Source of the DNA: CAYFJO01 sp964343305
Lineage (GTDB): Bacteria > Planctomycetota > Planctomycetia > Pirellulales > Pirellulaceae
Direction: 5' to 3'
NCBI GenBank assembly: GCA_964343305.1
Contig: CAYFJO010000042.1
Location: 1 to 42,882 of the forward strand
DNA length: 42,882 bases
The stretch's first letter is position 1, and each line of letters opens with the position of its first letter. The notes under the pieces are model-generated. The model searched no databases. It had not been told where the DNA came from and saw only the letters and a program-made list of their open reading frames with translations. Shown here in pieces: positions 32,624 through 39,735 of this stretch. The translations under genes and the position numbers were made by a program.

Positions 32624-33316
32624 TTATTCGGCGGTGGAATTCTGACCAAGGTCCTTGATGCGGATGTTGCGGAACTCGACAACGCTGCCGTGGCCAAGGA
32701 AGCCGATGTGTCCCTTTTTGTTGTTCATACCGGGATGTCTTTTCAATGGATGGATGTCCGGTGTTTGTTCGAGCTTGCTCAAATCCGTGTCGATTACCGT
32801 CGCGCCGTTCAAGACGACTTTGATCTTCGGTCCGATGGCCGTCACTTCCTGGACGTTCCACTGGCCGACGGGTTTTTGGTGGCCGCGTTCAACCGGTACC
32901 AATCCGTAAATCGACGCGTGGAACTGCCAGGGTTTGAGATTCTTGTAGCGGTCGGCCGAATCGTCCAGGATTTGAAGTTCCATGCCGACATAAGCCGCGT
33001 CGCCTTTGGGCGGAGTGCGGATGCCGAGACCGTTGTTGGCACCAGCGGTCAATTTGAATTCAAAGCGAAAAACAAAATCGCTGTACTCTCTTTCTGTGTA
33101 AAGGTTGCCGCCTGGTTTGCAGATGATTTTTCCCTCTTCCGTGATGTATCCCTTCGTGTCGCCGATCCAGCCGGTCAGGTCTTTGCCGTTAAACAGCGAT
33201 ACGAAGCCAGCTTCATCGGCTTGCTTTTTCTTGGCATCGTCTGCCAATGTGGTCAGTGCCAGGTTGGCGACAAGAAGCCCAGTGAACAGCAATGAATTCT
33301 GATGAATGTTGAGCAT
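32624..33316 (-). CDS. Secreted DUF1080 (3-keto-disaccharide hydrolase-type) protein
   Basis: The ATG at 33316 has AAGGA ~7 bases upstream and gives a signal peptide (SLLFTGLLVANLALTTLA). The longer frame would add 40 residues unlike a signal. The mature ~200 residues are a concanavalin-like jelly roll: FVSLFNGKDLTGWIGD, GKIICKPGGNLYTEREYSDF, VFRFEFKLTAGANNGLGIRT, VGMELQILDDSA, and KGHIGFLGHGSVVEFRNIRI. These are hallmarks of DUF1080, whose members include 3-keto-glucoside hydrolases and are abundant in planctomycetes. It probably acts on sugars in the periplasm. The nearby Gfo/Idh/MocA oxidoreductase is consistent with a keto-sugar pathway, but this is inference. Confidence 0.93.
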   Translation of the reverse strand: MLNIHQNSLLFTGLLVANLALTTLADDAKKKQADEAGFVSLFNGKDLTGWIGDTKGYITEEGKIICKPGGNLYTEREYSDFVFRFEFKLTAGANNGLGIRTPPKGDAAYVGMELQILDDSADRYKNLKPWQFHASIYGLVPVERGHQKPVGQWNVQEVTAIGPKIKVVLNGATVIDTDLSKLEQTPDIHPLKRHPGMNNKKGHIGFLGHGSVVEFRNIRIKDLGQNSTAE

Positions 33317-33432
33317 GAAGTGATCCTTGGGAGTTTGAAAGTGGAGGTGAGTGCGAAGCGGTGGGGGTCTATTATGAAACAAACAGAGAGGCATCGCAAA
33401 TGGTGCGGGAGTGCAGCGAGTACTGGCTTCGA

Positions 33433-34455
33433 TCATGCTGCCGCCACGTTTGTCGCGGCGTCTTTTCGACAGATCAGATGAGCATTGTCGTTGGGAATCT
33501 CTCCCGCGGCGATCAACTGGTCTTCCAGTTTGAAGAGAGCGTCGAGAATTGCCCGATGGCGAGGCTGGTTGATATCGAAATTCTTATAGAAATGGTGATC
33601 CAACGCGTATCGCAACAGCGATCCGTGGTAACGCCGGACATCCACTTGTTCAAAATGCTGCTCGAGCGTCTGAATGATCTGCGAGGCGTTGACTCCTTCG
33701 GATGGATCCGTTTTCAGCATGTAGTCCAACGAGGGCATCTTCCAGATCTGGCCGAACCGCCGATCGTGCCTCTTGCTAAATTTTCCCAACAGCTTTTTCA
33801 ACCCTCGCAGCAGAGCTGCAAGGATCGAGCCGCCGCCGGTCCCATAATAAACTTTCTCCGATCGCAGTTCCGGCGGCAAGATGTGCTTCACCACGTTGAT
33901 CAATTCCTGTTGTCGACCACTTAGTTGTTGATGGTTCGGGCCAACGTATTCGTTGCTGATGAGCATGCCGCCGTCTTTCAACGCAACGTGCAACTTGGGG
34001 ATGACAACATCGAGATTCGAAATGTGGTGCAACGCCCCGTTGGCCCAGATCAGATCGAATTCTCCCGCGGGCAAGTCGTCCTGATTCAAATCTGCGACAT
34101 AATACTCGATGTTCGCGAGGCCCTCGTTTGCGGCCTGCTGCTTTGCCTGCTCAATCGCACCGGGAGCAATATCCGTCCCGACGAATTGCCGCGCAACATT
34201 CTGTCGCGCGAGAATGCGTTCGATTTCACCAAACCCGCAGCATACGCTGAGACACTTTTCAAAGGGAATGCGATCCTTCAACAACTTTTCAATCGTCCAA
34301 TACTCGCACCAGTCGCGGCGAGCCGCATCGACTTCGCCGAAAATCAACTCGCACGAACGCGCACGAATCGGTGGGAACAAATAAAAGTTCTCTTCCGACG
34401 CAGAGCAATCGAAATGCGACCAATAGTCTCGGACAATGTCGGTTTCATGCGACAT
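33433..34455 (-). CDS. Class I SAM-dependent methyltransferase
   Basis: From the ATG at 34455 (GGGAGAA 5 bases upstream) the 340-residue product has the class I fold. Motif I is CLSVCCGFGEIERILA, with the acidic motif II at VGTDIAPGAIEQAKQQA, motif post-II YYVADLNQDDLPAGEFDLIW, then ANGALHHISNLDVVIPKLHVALKDGG. This fits the Methyltransf_11/23 group. A C-terminal ~130-residue helical domain is unlike the usual sets and may set the substrate. No target can be named. A longer start at 34512 would add 19 residues. The gene is 117 bp upstream of the DUF1080 gene on the same strand. Confidence 0.88.
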   Translation of the reverse strand: MSHETDIVRDYWSHFDCSASEENFYLFPPIRARSCELIFGEVDAARRDWCEYWTIEKLLKDRIPFEKCLSVCCGFGEIERILARQNVARQFVGTDIAPGAIEQAKQQAANEGLANIEYYVADLNQDDLPAGEFDLIWANGALHHISNLDVVIPKLHVALKDGGMLISNEYVGPNHQQLSGRQQELINVVKHILPPELRSEKVYYGTGGGSILAALLRGLKKLLGKFSKRHDRRFGQIWKMPSLDYMLKTDPSEGVNASQIIQTLEQHFEQVDVRRYHGSLLRYALDHHFYKNFDINQPRHRAILDALFKLEDQLIAAGEIPNDNAHLICRKDAATNVAAA

Positions 34456-34643
34456 GGAGTTCTCCCGTTGAATTCTCGCAATCTCAGCGGGCGATAGATT
34501 AACGGACAACACCGGTCGACGCCTAGATCAACGTAGCGGTCTTTGCAAGCTTGTTTGAATTGGAGAGAACAAATATATATAACAGAGGAGCGAATCTCTG
34601 GCCCTTCTGTTTCCTTTTGTTCAAGAGGTGAGGACTCTGACTC

Positions 34644-35747
34644 ATGAACCATCTCCGAAGTAGTTGGTCAGTACTGGCCATTCTCGGTGCCAGCGTGCTT
34701 TACGGTGTCGGCATGACGGATCAGGCGACCGCCGCCGACAAGCTCCACGCCGTCATGCTGTCTGACGGTCAGGTCACCCCGACGGAATTGAAAGCGGCCA
34801 AGGCGGACGGAACCAACGCGATCGTTCTGCAGTTGGACGGTCGATCGGACGAAGAACGCCAGCGCGAAGTGACGGCCTCGCGACTCATCCAGCAATCCGG
34901 TCTGGACCTCTATTACTGGATCGAAATCGCGCGCTGCCCGGAGCTTGCCGACGCTCATCCAGAGTGGATGGCCAGCCTGCAGGGTCACTCCGAGTGGCGA
35001 CGGTTTTACAGGGACGCGCCGCAGCCCAAGAAGAACGTTGAAGTGATCAAGAACTACCCCTGGGTCCCGGTGCTGTACGAAGAAGCGTTCGAGGCGCATC
35101 GCCAGCGCGTCGAACGACTGCTCGACGGAAAACCGGCGGCCAAAGGCATTCTCCTAAACGATTTGCAGGGCGCGCCATCGGCCTGTGGGTGTGGCAACAC
35201 GCTCTGTCGCTGGACCGCGGATTACGGCCCCATCAAGACGGCGACTCCGTTAGGAGCCAGCGCTGCCGCGCGGTTCGTCCAGGCCGTGTCGAAGCTCGCG
35301 CCGGAAAGCGAAATCATCCCGGTCTGGCTCACCGAGTGCGAAGAGCACGACACCGCGAAGGACGGGTTGTGTGCCGGCGTTGGCTGCTTTAAGGGCACCT
35401 GCTGGCGAGCCTACACGCGGCAGCTCATGCCGCTTGCGGAGCAGTCGCAGCAACTCGCCGTGCTGCTCCCCTTCCGCGCGTTTGGGCGCGACCTGCGCCT
35501 GTACGGCGACAAAGCGGGTTGGACTGCCCACGCGCTCAAGACCTTCCAAACGATGCCGCCGCGCCGCGGGGGCAAATCGATTCCCACCAAACGCCTGATC
35601 GCAGTGCTGCAGGGCTGGGACGTCACCGAAGCGGAAGTCGCAGCTCAAAAGAAACGGGCCGACGAGGCGGGTGCCGCCGGCTACGTCGTTTCGCAAACGA
35701 AGATCGACCAAAGCTGGCAGCCGCGGCTTCACAGATTGTCACGTTGA
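34644..35747 (+). CDS. Hypothetical secreted protein, possibly TIM-barrel-like (367 aa)
   Basis: A signal peptide (SVLAILGASVLYGVGM through TDQATAADK) leads a 335-residue mature protein. The order of segments (LHAVMLSDGQVTPTELKAAK, AIVLQLDGR, GLDLYYWIEIARCPELADAH, GILLNDLQGAPSACGCGN, EIIPVWLTECEEHD, RLIAVLQGWDVTEAE) suggests alternating strands and helices, as in a TIM-barrel glycosidase-like fold. Cys are unusually frequent in the middle (ACGCGNTLCRW and CEEHDTAKDGLCAGVGCFKGTC), perhaps for a metal or disulfides. I do not recognise the family. It is divergent from the methyltransferase gene and is followed by the decay zone. Confidence 0.7.
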   Translation: MNHLRSSWSVLAILGASVLYGVGMTDQATAADKLHAVMLSDGQVTPTELKAAKADGTNAIVLQLDGRSDEERQREVTASRLIQQSGLDLYYWIEIARCPELADAHPEWMASLQGHSEWRRFYRDAPQPKKNVEVIKNYPWVPVLYEEAFEAHRQRVERLLDGKPAAKGILLNDLQGAPSACGCGNTLCRWTADYGPIKTATPLGASAAARFVQAVSKLAPESEIIPVWLTECEEHDTAKDGLCAGVGCFKGTCWRAYTRQLMPLAEQSQQLAVLLPFRAFGRDLRLYGDKAGWTAHALKTFQTMPPRRGGKSIPTKRLIAVLQGWDVTEAEVAAQKKRADEAGAAGYVVSQTKIDQSWQPRLHRLSR

Positions 35748-35834
35748 CCGCCCATTTGAGGGCATCAGGAAAGGAACGTGAAGACAATTCTTTTCCACGC
35801 GTGAAATCGAATTGACAGTGTCTAAACTGTGCTC

Positions 35835-36440
35835 GGGGTGACGTTGGTAGTTCCATGAGCTGCGTCTCGTCGCGCCAACGGTCTGTCGCCGGTACGCGAA
35901 GTCGCGCGATGTGACGATGCGTGGCTTGAAAGTGTGAGGCGGTTCTTTGAAACAGATGGCCGCGGGTGGCAGTCGGCGCGACTTCGTGACGGTAGCGGCG
36001 GCGGGCAACGACCTCCACTTCGGTCGTTCCTTCATCGTTGGGCCCTGGCGTGCCGGACAGAATCCCCGTTTGCCGATCCAGCTTCAGCCAATCCGGTGCC
36101 TTGCCCAACCGAGACTCATACTCTTCCCGTTCCCAGTACTGTCGAGTCGGTTTTGCGTAGCGGTGCTGCGGATCGCCGAGCGACCGCAGCATCTTGAGCT
36201 CCGCGCGAAACGGCTTTCCGACCATCGCCATCGCTTGCCGAGGAGCAAAGATGTACGGGTGCGGAATTCCACCAAGAGCTTTCGGCACGGTTTTCTCAAA
36301 CGCACGAGCCCGGCCGCAACATCGGCTATCGCGGCAAGTGTCAAGAGCTGCTCCCAAATCTTGCAATCGGCCGTCGCCCAAATCAGACTCCAGATAGACG
36401 AGGCTTGGCCGTAGGTCGGGCCAAGTATCTTCACTCACGA
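35835..36440 (-). pseudogene. Decayed gene fragment with putative Ig domain
   Basis: On the minus strand the block PHPYIFAPRQAMAMVGKPFR, then ELKMLRSLGDPQHRYAKPTR, then APDWLKLDRQTGILSGTPGP resembles the C-terminal 'putative Ig' (He-PIG-like) domain of planctomycete secreted proteins. After TTEVEVVA the frame becomes meaningless. A shifted frame (AATVTKSRRLPPAA to RQTVGATRR) looks like the continuation, so there is at least one frameshift near 36010. No start or signal peptide exists, and the gene seems to be cut near 36440, where the nuclease-transposase gene starts on the opposite strand. Confidence 0.55.
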
Positions 36441-36458
36441 TCTACAAGGAATCATGAC

Positions 36459-39203
36459 ATGAAAATCACTAACCGCATTGTTGAGAACTACTTCAATTGC
36501 AGGTACAAGGCGTTCCTGGCAATGAAAGGCGAGATCGGCACGCCCCACGACTATGAAGTGCTGATGAACGAGTTAGCGGAGGAGTACCGGCCAAGAGCAA
36601 CGGAGGCCCTACTTTGCCGTTGCAAGCTCGACTCGGCCCCGAGAATCTCTTGTGTTACTCCAGACGATATGAAGGCAGGTCACCCACTGATTCTGGATTG
36701 CACTGTCGAAACCGATGAGTTCCAGTTTCACTTTGACGCATTGCAAATGGTCGACAGGAAATCTTCACGGGGATTGTTTCACTACCAGTCCGTGACGTTT
36801 CATCACGAAGAGAAAACTTGTGAGCAGCACAAACAGCTCATGGCTTGTGGTGCGTACGTCCTCAATCAGGTTCAACAACAGATGCCAGAAACGGGATTGT
36901 TGATCGTCGGTGAGAACCGTCGCCTGATGCGACGGAAACTCATGGCGATTTGCCAGAACGTCCCAAAGTACTTGGAAGAATTGCGTGACATCAGAGATGG
37001 CACCGTCACACCACCTGTTCGGCGCAACAGACATTGTGAGGCATGTGAGTTTCGGGATCGTTGTCTGCCGGAATTGATCGAAAAAGATGATCTGAGTCTG
37101 TTGACGGGGCTCTCCGAAAAGGAAGCCAGCAAGCTCAACAAGGGGGGAATCTTTACAGCTACCCAGTACTCGTACACATTCCGGCAACGGAGAAGCCGCA
37201 AGGGAGGAACCAAAGCCACTGCAAAACATATTCACGCTCTGCAAGCACGAGCCCTGCGTGAACACACGATCTACGTCGCACACACGCCCTGCTTGCCGTC
37301 TGCCACAACTCACTTGTACTTGGACGTCGAGGGTCTTCCGCACCGCGGCTTCTATTACTTGATCGGAATCACCATTGTCGACTCCACTACCGGTCTTCGC
37401 GATACAATCTCCCTGTGGGCCGACACGAAAAAGGATGAGGAGTCACTCTGGATAGACCTGATGTGCGTCCTGAGACGTATGGCCTCGTTTACCTTATTTC
37501 ATTACGGCCACTACGAAATGGTCTTCCTGAGAGAAATGACGAAACGGTATGGAGCCGATGACGACTTTATCGAACACGTAAAGACACGGTGTTGTAACGT
37601 GTTGTCGACCATCTATTCGCATGTCTACTTTCCGACGTATTCCAACGGGCTCAAAGAGATCGCAGCGCATCTTGGCTTTCAGTGGTCCGCCGAAGATCCA
37701 TCTGGCTTGCTGTCCATCGTGTGGCGACATCAATGGGAGAAAACTCGTGACGAGGCCGTCAAGCAACGGCTTATCGGTTACAACCGTGACGACTGTCTTG
37801 CTCTGGAACGTGTCGTCCAGTGCTTGTCAGGTATTTGCGGGGGAGCCAGCGAGACGCTCCTTAAGCCAATTACTCCGATTCTGAACACACAGGACTTGAA
37901 GCCGGATCCGGCGTTTAGATTTGGGGACGCCGGATTTGTGACACCCGAATTGGCCGAGATTAACGCGTGCGCCTATTTCGAGTACCAGCGAAACAGAGTG
38001 TATCTCCGTACAAACAAGAAGGCTGGAAAGATTGTACAGCGTGGCCATCGTTCCCATCGAAGGCGGTACAGGATCAATAAAGAGGTCGAGCTTCTCAAGC
38101 CGACTCTGTGTCCGGAATGCGGAGCATCAAGGATGCGAATCCGTAAGAAACACAGCAGGGATGTTCTCGACGTGAAATTCACCGGGAGCGGTGTTAAGCG
38201 ATGGGTGATTAAGTATCGCTGCCGAAGCTACTTCTGCCGAGAATGCAGCGCGGTACTGTTTCCTGAGGAGTTCAAGGAGATCGCCAAGATAAAGAGGGCG
38301 AAGTACGGGACAAATCTCTCCCGGTGGGTCGCGTACAAGAGCGTCGCCTTACGGCAGACGAACGAACATATCGTGGATGAGCTGTTTGATGTGCTCGGAT
38401 TTTCATTCCGCCCTGGCCTTGTGTCGAGACTAAAGAGACAGGTCGCCCGGTTTCACGAAACTACCTATATTCGACTACTCGATGGTCTACGAGACGGTCA
38501 CTTGATTCACGCGGACGAGACGTGGGTGTTGGTACGAGGGCAGCCGGGAAAATGTTACGTATGGGCGTTTGCGGACATGCAAAGGGTGATCTACGTATAC
38601 TCACGCACGCGGGAAACCAAGGTAGCGGAACAAGCTCTGGAGGGGTTCAAGGGAGTATTGGTTTCGGATTTCTATGCCGCCTACGACTCCTTGAAGTGTC
38701 CACAGCAGAAATGCCTGATTCACCTGATGCGGGACGTGAACAACGACATGCGGAAGCACCCCTTCGATGAAGAGCTGCGGACGTTTGTCCAAGAGTTCGG
38801 TAAACTTCTACGCATCATCGTGGCAACAATAGACGCGTATGGGCTGAAACGAAGGCACTTGCGGAAACATCGCGAGGATGTCCAGAGATTCTACGGCAGT
38901 ATATTGGAACGAGAGTTTGGTTCAGAAATCGCGGAGCATTATCGCCAGCGGATGATACGCTACCGCGACAAGTTGTTTACTTTCTTGGAACATGATGGAG
39001 TGCCTTGGAACAACAACAATGCCGAGAACGCAATCAAGCTGTTCGTAGCACGCCGGCGGATCATTGGGACTTCGTTCTCGGAAGCGGGAATTCAGGAGTT
39101 CCTGACCTTGCTCAGCATCTACCAGACTTTGCGATATCGAAAACGTAGCTTCCTCGAGTTTCTCCTGTCGGGAGCCACTGACGTGGACGAGTTTTGCCGT
39201 TGA
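36459..39203 (+). CDS. Fusion protein: TM0106/Cas4-like nuclease + DEDD exonuclease-like + IS66-type transposase
   Basis: The ATG at 36459 (AAGGA ~8 bases upstream) gives 914 residues. Residues 1-~280 match the TM0106 RecB-like nuclease group. Cys14 and C193-x2-C196-x5-C202 are placed like the four Fe-S cysteines of Cas4/AddB. A PD-(D/E)xK core may lie near FHFDAL, but a clean E-x-K is not seen. Residues ~285-450 form an RNase H-like exonuclease domain: YLDVEG (Asp289, Glu291), FHYGHYE, and YNRDDC (Asp444/445). After a Zn ribbon (CPEC near 550, CRSYFCREC near 590), the C-terminal half is an IS66-type DDE transposase: HADET (Asp686), SDFYAAYD (Asp737), NNNNAEN (Glu856). Catalytic triad and length look intact. 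No tnpA/tnpB genes are present, and no convincing terminal repeats were found. Confidence 0.9.
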   Translation: MKITNRIVENYFNCRYKAFLAMKGEIGTPHDYEVLMNELAEEYRPRATEALLCRCKLDSAPRISCVTPDDMKAGHPLILDCTVETDEFQFHFDALQMVDRKSSRGLFHYQSVTFHHEEKTCEQHKQLMACGAYVLNQVQQQMPETGLLIVGENRRLMRRKLMAICQNVPKYLEELRDIRDGTVTPPVRRNRHCEACEFRDRCLPELIEKDDLSLLTGLSEKEASKLNKGGIFTATQYSYTFRQRRSRKGGTKATAKHIHALQARALREHTIYVAHTPCLPSATTHLYLDVEGLPHRGFYYLIGITIVDSTTGLRDTISLWADTKKDEESLWIDLMCVLRRMASFTLFHYGHYEMVFLREMTKRYGADDDFIEHVKTRCCNVLSTIYSHVYFPTYSNGLKEIAAHLGFQWSAEDPSGLLSIVWRHQWEKTRDEAVKQRLIGYNRDDCLALERVVQCLSGICGGASETLLKPITPILNTQDLKPDPAFRFGDAGFVTPELAEINACAYFEYQRNRVYLRTNKKAGKIVQRGHRSHRRRYRINKEVELLKPTLCPECGASRMRIRKKHSRDVLDVKFTGSGVKRWVIKYRCRSYFCRECSAVLFPEEFKEIAKIKRAKYGTNLSRWVAYKSVALRQTNEHIVDELFDVLGFSFRPGLVSRLKRQVARFHETTYIRLLDGLRDGHLIHADETWVLVRGQPGKCYVWAFADMQRVIYVYSRTRETKVAEQALEGFKGVLVSDFYAAYDSLKCPQQKCLIHLMRDVNNDMRKHPFDEELRTFVQEFGKLLRIIVATIDAYGLKRRHLRKHREDVQRFYGSILEREFGSEIAEHYRQRMIRYRDKLFTFLEHDGVPWNNNNAENAIKLFVARRRIIGTSFSEAGIQEFLTLLSIYQTLRYRKRSFLEFLLSGATDVDEFCR

Positions 39204-39225
39204 TTCCGACCAGCGAGACAAGCGG

Positions 39226-39414
39226 TTAGGACTCGTTGTTTGTGTTTTCCAAGCTGGACGAACTCTCGCGCCGGCCGCGAGGGCGGAGCGTCGACTTAAG
39301 GCCCAGACTACGTGCCGTCGTTTTAACCGAACTTGCATCGCCCAGGGGACTGCTGCGCCGCAGGCAACGACGCACTGCCTCCAATTCTTGCTCGTTCAGC
39401 GGTTCATTCACCTC
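39226..39414 (-). pseudogene. C-terminal remnant of REP-associated tyrosine transposase (RAYT)
   Basis: The minus strand encodes VNEPLNEQELEAVRRCLRRS, then PLGDASSVKTTARSLGLKST and LRPRGRRESS, a pattern typical of the C-terminus of RAYT transposases (VNEPxxExELxAlRxSvxRgxPfGdxxWv...LGLxsTLRPRGRPxk). The catalytic N-terminal part (HUH motif and Tyr) is missing, and upstream frames are broken. It lies right after the fusion transposase and is a relic. RAYTs process REP palindromes, and REP-like elements are present at 4957-5014 and 8764-8934. Confidence 0.7.
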
Positions 39415-39735
39415 GCGCGTCCCAGTTTGGTGAGAGCCAGCATGTTGGATGCCTGGAGAAAAGTACGCCCACCCGCGTGCGCCAAAGCTCGACCAAGGGC
39501 CTCACTGGTCGGTACTTTGGTCGGTCGGAGAGAGGCGCAGCGTGTTATAATCGCGACACTGCAAGGCGAGGAAAAAGTTCCACGCGGAAAAAGCACGCGG
39601 GAAAAGTTCCAGGAACAGTTGATTAGCCTGTGATAAAAAAACTCGCCACGCAGCTGCAAAACGGCTGGCGCGGTGCACTGCCGCCGAACAAAGATAACTC
39701 GGAGTTTGTAAGATGAGCTTCCGAGGAACAACCTG
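39415..39735. other. Intergenic region with candidate promoter for the propeller gene
   Basis: About 320 bases hold no convincing gene. TATAAT at 39546-39551, in the 12-mer GTTATAATCGCG also found before the aminotransferase gene, is a -10 candidate lying 185 bases upstream of the ATG at 39736. Between 39568 and 39612 a run with repeated AAAAGTTCCA(C/G) and CACGCGG gives imperfect direct repeats. Confidence 0.4.

Noticed and set aside
36405..36425. Possible terminal repeat GTAGGTCGGGCCAA matched to the inverse of 39204-39218
   Set aside because: Only about 14 of 22 bases fit, with gaps, which is not above chance.
36405..36458. Upstream extension of the nuclease-transposase gene to 36405
   Set aside because: The extra 18 residues are not TM0106-like, and the ATG at 36459 has a good ribosome site.
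36459..37800. A CRISPR-linked Cas4
   Set aside because: No repeat-spacer array and no other cas gene are seen. The Cys pattern belongs to the TM0106-like half of a transposase fusion.
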